A DNA stretch of 23,371 bases from a virus. Position 1 is the first letter of the stretch; every line of letters begins with the position of its first letter. The stretch lies in the IMG/VR virus record IMGVR_UViG_3300043357_000021, positions 1-23,371 of that record, one strand, 5' to 3'. The position numbers and the translations under genes are program-made. Under the pieces are notes generated by a model, which did not search any database, had not been told where the DNA came from, and saw only the letters and a list, made by a program, of their open reading frames with translations. Below, piece by piece: positions 4,794 through 13,004 of this stretch.

Positions 4794-7394
4794 ATGGCAC
4801 GGGCCGCGAAACCCCGTCACGAGCCGCTCGACGACGAGGACATCCTCGCCATCCTGCGCGCTTACAAGCAGGACGCGGAGAATTACGCTGACGATACGTT
4901 AGCGCCCGATCGCGAGCGCGCTTTCACCTATTACGAGGGCCTCGTCCTGAACGACGACAATACGCCCGAGCAACGAGATCCCGGGCGATCGGCGACGGTT
5001 GTCCGTGAGGTCGCTGACATCGTCCACACGATGCTCCCCGGCATCATCAGGATCTTCGCTGGCGGCGATCGCGTGGTTGATTACGAGCCCAGATCGCAGG
5101 AGGACGAACCCGCCGCGATGCAGGCGACCGAATATGTCTCCTGGCTCCTGAACGCTGACGGCAACAACTGGTTCTCGACTCTCTACGACTCTGTCCACGA
5201 CGCGCTGCTCAAGAAGATCGGCGTCATTAAATGGTGGTTTGAAGAGTCTACCTCGGTCGAAGAGTTCGATTACACCGGCCTGACCCTGCTTCAGTTCATG
5301 CAACTGTCCCGGGACCCCGAGATCACCGTGCTGGAGCAGTCCACCCAGGCGCCCGCCGGGGGCGCGCTGGACGACGCGGCGGGCGCGGGGGATACCGAGG
5401 ACCAGACCGAACCGCCGGACCCTGGGGTGGGTGCCGCTTCAGTCCCGGCCCCGCCACCCGGCGTGGGGCCTCCGCCGGATAACGCACCGCCCGGCGGAGG
5501 CCTGCCTCCCCTGGCCGCCGCGCCCCCACCCGGTGCCGTCCCAGGTTTGCCACCCCTCAACGGCGCCGGTCCCGGCATGCCGCCTCCGGTTTCCTCCGGC
5601 GGCATGCCGGGGCTTCCCGGCATGTTCGATCCGGGTCCGCAACCGGCGATCGACTGCACGGTGCGGCGTGAGCGGATCAAGCGGTTGTTACGGGTGCAGG
5701 CCGTTCCGCCCGAGGAATTTCTGATTGCCCGCGAGGCGCGCACGGTTCTGTTGTCCCGCTACACGGCGCACCGGACCACGCCGACGGTCTCCGAGCTGCT
5801 CGAGCTGGGCTACGATCGCGAGACGGTCGAGGCGCACGCCAAGCCCGATGCCGGCGGACGCAACACGGTCAGATCCAACGAGGCCCGACAGCGCAATCCG
5901 GGTCTGCGCGAGGGCGACAGCGACGGCGGCCCCGACATCAGCACGTGGCGCGTGCCCTATACCGAGGCCTGGGTCCGTATCGATGTAGACGGCGACGGCA
6001 TCGCCGAGCTGCACCGCATCTGCACCGTCGGGGAGAACGATGAGGAGATCGTCGCCGACGAGATCGATTATGACGCGCCGTTCGCGCTCCTCAACGCGAT
6101 CCGCCTGCCGCATGCCGCGATCGGCTACTCGATAGCCGACCAGACGATCGACCTGCAGGACATCAAAACCTCAGTCCTCCGCAGCATCCTCGACAGTTTA
6201 GCACAATCCATATTCCCACGCACGGCCGTTGTTGAAAATGCCGTCACGATGGACGACGTGCTCAACAACGAGGTCGGCGCCATCATCCGCATGCAGGCGC
6301 CGGGCATGGTCCAGCCGCTCAGCGAACCGTTCATCGGACAACAAGCCTTGACGGTGATGAACTACCTCGACGAGATGCGCGCGCAACGCACCGGCATCAG
6401 TCGCCAGTCTCAGGGCCTCGACGCCAACGTGCTCCAGAGCACGACAAAATCCGCTGTCTCCGCCTCGGTCGAAGCCACCCAGGATCGCGTCGAACTGATC
6501 GCGCGCACGTTCGCGGAAATCGGCATCAAGGACGTTTTCAAGGGTTTGCTGCGTCACATCATCCGGCACCAGGACAAGCCGCGCGTGGTGCGCTTGCGTA
6601 ACCAATGGGTGAGCGTCGATCCGCGCTTCTGGGACGCGGAGATGGACGTTTCGGTCAACGTCGGACTGGGGCGCGGCACCGACGAACAACGCATGGCGTT
6701 CCTGCAGACGATTGGACAAAAGCAAGAACAGGTCTTGCAGATGCTGGGCCCCGACAACGCTCTTGTTTCGATCGGGCAACTACGTGAAACCTACGCCGAG
6801 ATGCTCCGCATCGCGGGTTTCAAGAACCCCGATCGCTTCTTCCGGGTCGTTACGCCTATGCAAGAGCAGCAGCTCAGCCAGCAGATGGCTCAGAACAAGC
6901 CGCCCGATCCCAACCAGCTCCTGGCCCAGGTCGAGGGTGAAAAGACGAAAGCGAAATTCCAGACCGACCAGAGCCAGCAGCAGCTCGACGCCGCGAAAAC
7001 CAAAAGCGACGATGATTTCCGGCGCGATCAGCTCGACGCCGACGTGCTGCTGCGCGCCGCCGAGATCCAGGCCAAATATGGGACCCAGGTCGATATCCAG
7101 ACGATCCAGGCGGCGCTCGAGCGCGACCGTCAGGCGCTGACGCAGCAGCACGAGCTGCAGCTCAGCCGGGAGCAGCAGATCGCCGCCGCTGTCCAGCAGC
7201 GCGCCGCCGAGGCCGCCAGCGAACGGCAGCAGGCCGCGTCCCTCGGCAGCAACCGCGACATCGCGACCCAGAGGGCAAACACGCAGATCCGCACCGGCCT
7301 GATCCGCGAGGCCCTGCGGGCGCCGCCGATCGGCGCGGGCGTCAATGGCGCGCCCCCCGGCAACGGGGCCGCCGCGCCCGACGGGGGGTCGTGA
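4794..7394 (+). CDS. Portal protein with proline-rich insertion
   Basis: This encodes an 866-residue protein forming the dodecameric ring through which DNA enters and leaves the head. The N-terminal region has the podovirus portal pattern: YYEG, RSATVVREVADIVHTMLPGI, IFAGGDRVVDYEPRSQEDE, a QATEYVSWLL helix and a DALLKKIGVIKWW strand. The core continues after residue 285 (VRIDVDGDGIAELHRIC; DEIDYDAPF; a long AIGYSIADQTIDLQDIKTSV helix). Residues about 183-284 are a Pro/Gly/Ala-rich low-complexity insertion not expected in portals. Residues about 685-825 are Gln/Ala/Arg-rich helices resembling a C-terminal barrel or coiled coil. Its stop overlaps the next ATG by one base. No terminase is adjacent. 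Confidence 0.93.
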   Translation: MARAAKPRHEPLDDEDILAILRAYKQDAENYADDTLAPDRERAFTYYEGLVLNDDNTPEQRDPGRSATVVREVADIVHTMLPGIIRIFAGGDRVVDYEPRSQEDEPAAMQATEYVSWLLNADGNNWFSTLYDSVHDALLKKIGVIKWWFEESTSVEEFDYTGLTLLQFMQLSRDPEITVLEQSTQAPAGGALDDAAGAGDTEDQTEPPDPGVGAASVPAPPPGVGPPPDNAPPGGGLPPLAAAPPPGAVPGLPPLNGAGPGMPPPVSSGGMPGLPGMFDPGPQPAIDCTVRRERIKRLLRVQAVPPEEFLIAREARTVLLSRYTAHRTTPTVSELLELGYDRETVEAHAKPDAGGRNTVRSNEARQRNPGLREGDSDGGPDISTWRVPYTEAWVRIDVDGDGIAELHRICTVGENDEEIVADEIDYDAPFALLNAIRLPHAAIGYSIADQTIDLQDIKTSVLRSILDSLAQSIFPRTAVVENAVTMDDVLNNEVGAIIRMQAPGMVQPLSEPFIGQQALTVMNYLDEMRAQRTGISRQSQGLDANVLQSTTKSAVSASVEATQDRVELIARTFAEIGIKDVFKGLLRHIIRHQDKPRVVRLRNQWVSVDPRFWDAEMDVSVNVGLGRGTDEQRMAFLQTIGQKQEQVLQMLGPDNALVSIGQLRETYAEMLRIAGFKNPDRFFRVVTPMQEQQLSQQMAQNKPPDPNQLLAQVEGEKTKAKFQTDQSQQQLDAAKTKSDDDFRRDQLDADVLLRAAEIQAKYGTQVDIQTIQAALERDRQALTQQHELQLSREQQIAAAVQQRAAEAASERQQAASLGSNRDIATQRANTQIRTGLIREALRAPPIGAGVNGAPPGNGAAAPDGGS

Positions 7395-9127
7395 TGGCGG
7401 GCTGGGCCGATTACGTCGAGCCGGGTTCACCTGACCCGGGCCTGCTGGACGAGGACTGGCTGCGCTGGCGGCTGGCGCAGCTCCCGGCGGAGCCAACGCG
7501 ACAGCCGCCCTCGTCCGCGTCCGCGCAACAGCTGACCATGCCCTCGCCCGGCTTCCGCCCGGCCACGGAGGTCGGTGGCGGCGCCTGGGGCCCGCCCGGC
7601 CTGCTGTCGGCGGAGCAGGCCGACAGCATGCGCGAAGGCTCGCTCGACCTGTTCTCCCAGGCGGCGATGCTGGGTGGCGCGCCGGCACCGGCCAGCGCGG
7701 AGGCCCGGGCGCTGGCGCTGGGTCGCACGCGCGTGCCACGGAGCCCGGTGCCGCCGCGTCTCGCCGCGCGCATGACCGACGTCCCCGAGTTCGAGCCGAA
7801 CGCCCTATCCTACATCCAGCCGGGGGATACCGCCCTCGCCCCGCCGGAGGGCGTGCCGACCCGTGGCATTGGCGACAACCGGCCGCCGGTCCGCAACGCG
7901 ATCTGGGCCGGGCGGCCGGGCCGGGCAGCGGCGGTCAACGTCAGCGGGCGGATGGGCAGTGGCGCCGACAAGACGCTCGAGGAGCTGGGCCTCCCCGCCT
8001 ACGGCGACATCGTGCCCTCGACCAACACCGGGCCGGTCACCGAGGCCCAGGTGCAGGCCGGATCTCCGGTGCGCCCGGGTCAGGTGTTCGACCTGTCGGA
8101 CACCTGGAAGGTGCCAGCCGTGGCGCAGGAGGGCTTGCTGCGGATCGACCCCGACGCCGGCCGCCGCAAGGGCCTGCCGCAACACGTCATCGACGCGACG
8201 ACCGATCCCGACATCCGCGCGAAAATGCGGTCGGTCGCCGAGGCGGGCCTCAAGCAGGGTGGCGCTTACTGGTATAACGCCGAACCGTTACGACTGGCGT
8301 TCGTTTCGGAGCTGGGCCCCGACGACGGCAACAAGACGTTCGCGAAATACATGTCGACGATCGGCGCGGTCAGCGCCGGGTCCGACGTCGGCCAGAACGT
8401 CCGCACCGCGTCCTACTACAACGTGCGCGAGCGCCAGGGCGACCCGGTCCAGTCGGTCGAAGATCTTGAGAGCCCCTACGGGCACAAGATGCAAAACACC
8501 CAGTTCAACGCATACGCGGACATCGCCGGAGGTAACCCGCTGGACCCGGCGATGCGTCCAAAGCGCGCCTCGTTCGATGCCAATCTGCAAGGAAACCAGC
8601 AGCCGGTCACGGTCGACAAGCACAACCTCCGCCTGATCGGAATGTTGAGCCAGAACCCCGAGTTTCTCAACACGACGATGAAGGCTGACGTCAACTACCC
8701 GAGCGTCGGCATCAACAAAGGCGACAGCATCAACTGGCGTGACGCGGTCAAGAGCGGGCGCATCAGCATGGATCAGGCCTTGCAGATCCCACAGGCCTGG
8801 AAGGACGTGCCGGAGGCGAACCAATACGGCGCGCTGGAGGGCTTCCAGCAGTCCCTGGCCCAGGAGATGGGCCTCACGCCCGCGCAGCTGCAGGCGGCGC
8901 TCTGGGTCGGCGGCGGCCGGCTCACTGGCCTGCGCTCCCTGCCGACCTCGTTCATGGGGGCCGTCGAGAGCCGGTTGCAGAAGACCGCCGCCGCGCGCGG
9001 CGGCACGCCGACGGCGGCGTTGCTCGATTTCATTCGCGGAAAGAAACCATTGCTGACGCCGCTCGCGGCCGGCGGTGGCGCCGCCGCCAGCCTGCTCTAC
9101 CCTGATGACAAAGGGCAGGAGCAATGA
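7394..9127 (+). CDS. Conserved phage protein (DUF7178-like), function unproven
   Basis: This encodes a 577-residue protein. ATG 7394 overlaps the portal stop; a GTG one codon earlier is possible. The first 130 residues are low-complexity, starting with a DPGLLDEDWLRW motif. From about residue 260 the sequence follows a conserved phage family that I associate from memory with DUF7178: FVSELGPDDGNKTFAKYMS, NVRTASYYNV, SPYGHKMQNTQF, NLQGNQQPVTVDKHNLRL (about 395-414), NQYGALEGFQQSLAQEMGLT and QAALWVGGGRLTG (about 500). A Lys in a Gly-containing turn and a later VD-H motif recall the HhH-GPD DNA glycosylase fold, but that is inference. The gene sits between portal and scaffold, so the product may be packaged. 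Confidence 0.8.
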   Translation: MAGWADYVEPGSPDPGLLDEDWLRWRLAQLPAEPTRQPPSSASAQQLTMPSPGFRPATEVGGGAWGPPGLLSAEQADSMREGSLDLFSQAAMLGGAPAPASAEARALALGRTRVPRSPVPPRLAARMTDVPEFEPNALSYIQPGDTALAPPEGVPTRGIGDNRPPVRNAIWAGRPGRAAAVNVSGRMGSGADKTLEELGLPAYGDIVPSTNTGPVTEAQVQAGSPVRPGQVFDLSDTWKVPAVAQEGLLRIDPDAGRRKGLPQHVIDATTDPDIRAKMRSVAEAGLKQGGAYWYNAEPLRLAFVSELGPDDGNKTFAKYMSTIGAVSAGSDVGQNVRTASYYNVRERQGDPVQSVEDLESPYGHKMQNTQFNAYADIAGGNPLDPAMRPKRASFDANLQGNQQPVTVDKHNLRLIGMLSQNPEFLNTTMKADVNYPSVGINKGDSINWRDAVKSGRISMDQALQIPQAWKDVPEANQYGALEGFQQSLAQEMGLTPAQLQAALWVGGGRLTGLRSLPTSFMGAVESRLQKTAAARGGTPTAALLDFIRGKKPLLTPLAAGGGAAASLLYPDDKGQEQ

Positions 9128-9423
9128 CGCCCGCGCGCGATCCTTCTGTCGCCCTGCGCGAGGCCGTCGCCTTCGCCGAGCGGGCCACGGTGACGCTCGA
9201 GGACGCCGGCCTGCGCGCGTCGTTCGCGCGGCTGCAGGCGCACTACCTCGACCAGATGCGCCGTCTGCCTCCCGAGGACCGGGACGGGCGGGAGGGCGCC
9301 TACCTGATGCTCCGCGCGCTGGACGCGCTGGCCACTGATCTCGCCCAGATGATCAGCGGCGCCGCCATCGCGAAGCACAATTATCGTTCTGTCCTGAGAA
9401 CGGTTGGAGACGATCAAACATGA
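9124..9423 (+). CDS. Small helical protein before scaffold
   Basis: This encodes a 99-residue protein overlapping both neighbours by four bases (ATGA). It is almost entirely predicted helix, with alternating hydrophobic and charged residues (LREAVAFAERATVTLEDAGL; ALDALATDLAQMISGAAIAK). No cysteine or motif is conserved that I can recognise. Position between portal and scaffold genes suggests a head-assembly or packaged accessory role. No family assigned. Confidence 0.7.
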   Translation: MTPARDPSVALREAVAFAERATVTLEDAGLRASFARLQAHYLDQMRRLPPEDRDGREGAYLMLRALDALATDLAQMISGAAIAKHNYRSVLRTVGDDQT

Positions 9424-10499
9424 GTGGCACGCAGCAACCGGGCACCCCCGCGCCGCCGAGGCCGGGATCTACGTTGCAAGAGGCGGCGGCCAGCATCGAG
9501 GCTTTACTGGACCGCGAAAGCGATACCCAGGAGGCCCCGAGGCGGCCCGTGCCGCGCCCGACACCGTCGCCTCGGGCGACGGATGACGCGGCGCCGTCCG
9601 ACGATGCCGAGACCGACCCACGCGAGACGCTGGCCGAGGTCGAGGACGACGAGATCGACGATGTGGTCCCGCCGCCCGAGGCCGAGGAAGAGGGGACGGA
9701 GGAGGCGACCGATGACGCCGAGGATACCGACGAGGCCAAACCAAAGCCGCGCATGCTCACCGTCAGGCTTGACGACAAGACCGTGCAGCTGCCCGAGGAC
9801 GAGGTCGTCAGAGGCTATCTCAGGCAATCGGACTACACCAAAAAGACCACGGCGCTCGTGGAAGAACGCAAGGCGTTCGTTCCGCACGTCGAGGCCTTGC
9901 GTCAGGAGCGGGCACAATACGCCGAGCTGTTGCCGGTGCTGCATGAGCAGATCAAAGGGTTGCGTGGACAAATCGGCGAGCCCGATCCCGCGCTGATCAA
10001 TACGGATCTGCAAGAATACATGCGCCAGCGCGCCGTCTACGAAGATCTCGTCAAGCGGGAGGAGGCGGCGAAAACCGAGGGCCTCCGGCTGTGGCAGATC
10101 AGTGAGGCGGAGCGGCGGAAGGAACGCGCGGAGCTGCTGGTCCGTGAGCGGGAATTGATCAAAGAGCTGGTTCCCGCCTGGGCCGATGACAATCGGTGGA
10201 AACAGGTGACCGCGACGGCGCGCGCTTTCGCGGTCGAACTTGGCTACACCGAGGAGCAGATCCGAGAGGTGACCGACCACCGCGCGGTCTACGCGCTGTG
10301 GGCCGCCGCGCGTTATATTCAGCAGGCGAAACAAGGCCGGGCGGTGCCGAACCCACCTCGCCGCGAGGTCACGCCTTCGCCGGAACCGGGCCCGCACCCG
10401 ACACGCCGCCGTCTGTCGGCGCACACACAGAACAAACAGCGTCTCGCGAAATCACATTCAGTCGCCGACGCGGCGGCTGTCATCCGTGGCCTCCTGTGA
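9420..10499 (+). CDS. Capsid scaffolding protein
   Basis: This encodes a 359-residue protein that is expected to fill the procapsid and guide coat assembly before leaving or being destroyed. The first 110 residues are disordered and strongly acidic (EVEDDEIDDVV; EAEEEGTEEATDDAEDTDEA). Next comes a block usual in phage scaffolds: VRLDDKTVQLPEDEVVRGYL then RQSDYTKKT and a long charged helix (about 115-260). The C-terminus is basic (PTRRRLSAHTQNKQRLAKS), the usual coat-binding helix-turn-helix position. GGAG upstream of ATG 9420 and direct precedence to the coat gene support the call. Confidence 0.87.
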   Translation: MSGTQQPGTPAPPRPGSTLQEAAASIEALLDRESDTQEAPRRPVPRPTPSPRATDDAAPSDDAETDPRETLAEVEDDEIDDVVPPPEAEEEGTEEATDDAEDTDEAKPKPRMLTVRLDDKTVQLPEDEVVRGYLRQSDYTKKTTALVEERKAFVPHVEALRQERAQYAELLPVLHEQIKGLRGQIGEPDPALINTDLQEYMRQRAVYEDLVKREEAAKTEGLRLWQISEAERRKERAELLVRERELIKELVPAWADDNRWKQVTATARAFAVELGYTEEQIREVTDHRAVYALWAAARYIQQAKQGRAVPNPPRREVTPSPEPGPHPTRRRLSAHTQNKQRLAKSHSVADAAAVIRGLL

Positions 10500-10511
10500 T
10501 GGAGCGAGCTA

Positions 10512-11993
10512 ATGCCCAAGGTAACAAACGCCTTCACGACCTATCAGGCGAAAGGAAATCGCGAGGATCTGGCGAACGCGATCTTCAACATTGATCCGTC
10601 AGATGTCGTCTTCCTGTCCATGTCGGACACGCGCAGCATCTCCAACGTGATGTTTGATTGGCAGACCGAACATCTGCCGGCGGTCAACGCCACGAACGCC
10701 CAGGTTGAAGGTTTCCAGCTGGTGCGATCGGCGGCGACGCCAACGGTCCGCATCGGCAACGTCGCCCAGATCAGCGAGCGTGACGCGACCGTCTCGGGCA
10801 CCCAGGAAGCCGCCGACGCGGCCGGCAAATCGGGGGAGATGGCGCACCAGATGGCGCTGGTCGGCAAGGCGCTGAAGCGCGACATGGAGACCATTCTGCT
10901 ATCAGGACGTCCGTATAACGCCGGAGTGGACGACACCACCGCGCGCAACACGCGCGGCCTCGAGCACTGGATCACCACGAATGCGTTCTACGGCGCGACC
11001 GGCGCCAATCCGGTGTCGCCAACGGCGGCGATCACGCCCGGCACGCCGCGCGCGTTCACCGAGGCGATGCTGGCCGACGCCATCCAGCAGACCTACGACA
11101 ACGGCGGCGAGCCCGATCATCTGCTGATGGGCTCTTACATCAAGCGGGTGTTCAGCACCTTCGAGGGGAGGTCGGACAGCCGCCGCACGGTGGACACCGA
11201 CGAGGTTGTCGCGGCGGTGGATTTCTACCTCTCAGACTTCGGTGAGCTGAAAGCGTATCCCTGCCGTAACATCAACAAGTCCACCGTGATCGGCTGGGAC
11301 CCGGCCTATTCCAAGATCGCCTACTACAGGAAGATGGACCGGATTGATATCGGAACGATCGGTGACGCGACCACCAAACTGATCCTGTCCGAGTATGGCT
11401 TGCAGTGTTCCAACGAGGCGGCGCACTTCAAGATCGCCGACCTGATCACGACGGGCGCCATCACTCTGGCGGCACGGAACAGCAACGAGCCGCGCGTGAT
11501 CGGTGGCGTCTTTGGCACGGCGGCTTACGGCGATCCCGCCAGTCAGGCCCAGGACCGCCTGCGGATGGTCAACGCCCAGGGCGAGGTGACCGCGTTCGAC
11601 GGTTCCACGACCGGAGCGGTGCTGAGCAGCGACGGCGCGGTCGTCGCCTCGCCCGGCGGGCTCGCTCCGGTGCCCTACGCCGGGGTGAACCCCGGCGCGA
11701 TGCCGCCGCCGCCAAATACCACGCTCCCGGCTCCCGCCGCCCAGGCGGCGGTGGACCAGGGGACCACGCCCGGGGCGCTGACCCTGTCGCCGGGCGCCAA
11801 TCCCTCGGAGGTGGTCGCCAAGGCGCCCAGCGGGGTCAAGGGCAGCGTCGTGTGGGGTGACGCCACCGACGACGGCAAGGCGCACCACAGCGGCTCGAAA
11901 CACACCTACGAGACGCCGGGTGACTACGTCGTCCGTCTGGTCGATGAGAAGGGTGTCCTGCTCGACACGCAGACGTTCCACGTGCCGATCTAA
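10512..11993 (+). CDS. Major capsid protein (DUF5309 type) with C-terminal PKD-like domain
   Basis: This encodes a 493-residue protein with GGAGCGAG just before ATG 10512. Residues 1 to about 330 match the DUF5309-type HK97-fold coat protein: REDLANAIFNIDPSDVVFLS at the start, a VEGFQLVRSAATPTVRIGNV strand, QMALVGKALKRDMETILLSG spine helix, DHLLMGSYIKRVFSTFEG, and TTKLILSEYGLQCSNEAAHF. A Pro/Ala/Gly linker of roughly 85 residues follows. Residues about 427-493 then look like a PKD/Ig-like domain: VVWGDATDDGK, then HTYETPGDYVVRLVDEKG. Such domains on coat proteins decorate the capsid surface and may bind carbohydrate or stabilise the shell. The fusion is seen; its role is inferred. Confidence 0.92.
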   Translation: MPKVTNAFTTYQAKGNREDLANAIFNIDPSDVVFLSMSDTRSISNVMFDWQTEHLPAVNATNAQVEGFQLVRSAATPTVRIGNVAQISERDATVSGTQEAADAAGKSGEMAHQMALVGKALKRDMETILLSGRPYNAGVDDTTARNTRGLEHWITTNAFYGATGANPVSPTAAITPGTPRAFTEAMLADAIQQTYDNGGEPDHLLMGSYIKRVFSTFEGRSDSRRTVDTDEVVAAVDFYLSDFGELKAYPCRNINKSTVIGWDPAYSKIAYYRKMDRIDIGTIGDATTKLILSEYGLQCSNEAAHFKIADLITTGAITLAARNSNEPRVIGGVFGTAAYGDPASQAQDRLRMVNAQGEVTAFDGSTTGAVLSSDGAVVASPGGLAPVPYAGVNPGAMPPPPNTTLPAPAAQAAVDQGTTPGALTLSPGANPSEVVAKAPSGVKGSVVWGDATDDGKAHHSGSKHTYETPGDYVVRLVDEKGVLLDTQTFHVPI

Positions 11994-12000
11994 CGGGGAG

Positions 12001-12022
12001 GCGGCGGGCGAGAGCCCGCCGC
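12001..12022 (+). promoter_or_regulatory. GNRA-capped hairpin after coat gene
   Basis: GCGGCGGGC (12001-12009) and GCCCGCCGC (12014-12022) form nine perfect pairs closed by GAGA, a GNRA tetraloop. It begins seven bases after the coat stop and ends eight bases before the next ATG, with no T-run. It may protect the coat mRNA 3' end or limit translation of the next gene, whose ribosome binding region falls within it. Confidence 0.6.
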
Positions 12023-12030
12023 GACGTCTC

Positions 12031-12330
12031 ATGTCGTTTCGCATGCTGCTTGATAGCTCCGGGGGTGTGTTGCGCTGGGTGTCCACCACCCCGGGCAATG
12101 ACTCCGTGGTCGTCACTGATGAGCAGGAGGTCGGCGACATCCTGCGCGCCAATGCCAGGGATGCCGACGTCGACCAGACGGGCCGGCACTTCCGGCTGGC
12201 GGCACGCATTCCGATCGCCATCATCAACAAGGCCCGTGCCGAGGGCTGGCTCCACGACGAACAGAAGTGGCGGGATTTCTTAAATGATCCCGACAACCGA
12301 GCGTTCCGTGTCTGGCCGGGGAGGATTTGA
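12031..12330 (+). CDS. Small conserved protein between coat and adaptor
   Basis: This encodes a 99-residue protein from ATG 12031, the first start after the hairpin. There is no clear ribosome binding site outside the hairpin. Its C-terminal half (EQKWRDFLNDPDNRAFRVWP) resembles a small protein I have seen after the coat gene in other podoviruses; the middle contains a FRLAARIPIAIINKARAEGW helix. The position suggests a head-completion or decoration role, but none is proven. Its stop overlaps the adaptor start by one base. Confidence 0.75.
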   Translation: MSFRMLLDSSGGVLRWVSTTPGNDSVVVTDEQEVGDILRANARDADVDQTGRHFRLAARIPIAIINKARAEGWLHDEQKWRDFLNDPDNRAFRVWPGRI

Positions 12331-13004
12331 TGGCACTCACCAACTACAACGATTTGTTAGTTTCTGTTCCGAAATGGTTGAATAAGCGCAACCTCGACGG
12401 CATGGCCGGTGATTTCATTACGCTCACCGAGACTGACCTTCGGTCGAAGTTGCGAACGCGTGAGATGCAAACGACGGTTGACGCGCCGGTCAGCTGCGCC
12501 GCCGTCAATCTGCCGCTCGACTGGCTCGACGCCACCCGGTTGTGGATGGACGGCGCCAGTCGCGCGCTCGACTTTTGCACGCCAGATGAACTGGTTGAGA
12601 TCCGCGCGCGGGCGCGGGCGGTTCCCGGTTGCGCGCCCACGCATTTCACGTGGACCGACAGCGCGATCGAGCTGGCGCCAGCGCCCTCCGGCGAGCCGCT
12701 GCTGCACATGACCTACTATCGCAAGATCCCACGCCTGACCGTGGCTGAGCCGACGAACTGGCTGACCACGCGTGACATCGGCGTCTACCTCTACGGCGCC
12801 CTGGTGCGTGCCAGCCCCTACCTGATGGATGACACGCGCGTGGCGACGTGGTCGAAGGAGTATGGCGACCGCGTCGGCGCCCTCAACTTGTCGTCTCAGG
12901 TCTCGCTTCATTCCGGGGCGCCATTGAAACGTCGCATTCGGGGTTACGGCGGCGGCGTCAATCCAAAGCCCTGGAGCGCCAGCGCCGGAGGACGCTACCC
13001 ATGA
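12330..13004 (+). CDS. Head-tail adaptor protein
   Basis: This encodes a 224-residue protein. ATG 12330 has a strong GGGGAGGA site and is preferred to an in-frame TTG just upstream. The N-terminus (NYNDLLVSVPKWLNKRNLDG, then DFITLTETDLRSKLRTREMQ) is the signature of the podovirus adaptor family that binds beneath the portal, like P22 gp4 or the SU10 adaptor. A beta-rich middle (VNLPLDWLDATRLWMDGASR; LLHMTYYRKIPRL) and a final helical part (RDIGVYLYGALVRASPYLMD) are typical. The basic tail may reach the portal or nozzle. It overlaps the next gene as ATGA. Confidence 0.85.
   Translation: MALTNYNDLLVSVPKWLNKRNLDGMAGDFITLTETDLRSKLRTREMQTTVDAPVSCAAVNLPLDWLDATRLWMDGASRALDFCTPDELVEIRARARAVPGCAPTHFTWTDSAIELAPAPSGEPLLHMTYYRKIPRLTVAEPTNWLTTRDIGVYLYGALVRASPYLMDDTRVATWSKEYGDRVGALNLSSQVSLHSGAPLKRRIRGYGGGVNPKPWSASAGGRYP

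Noticed and set aside
11232-12296. Minus-strand frame of 354 residues opposite the coat gene
   Set aside because: It crosses a strongly recognisable coat protein and adaptor-side gene on the plus strand; composition is Arg/Gly/His-rich as in shadows.
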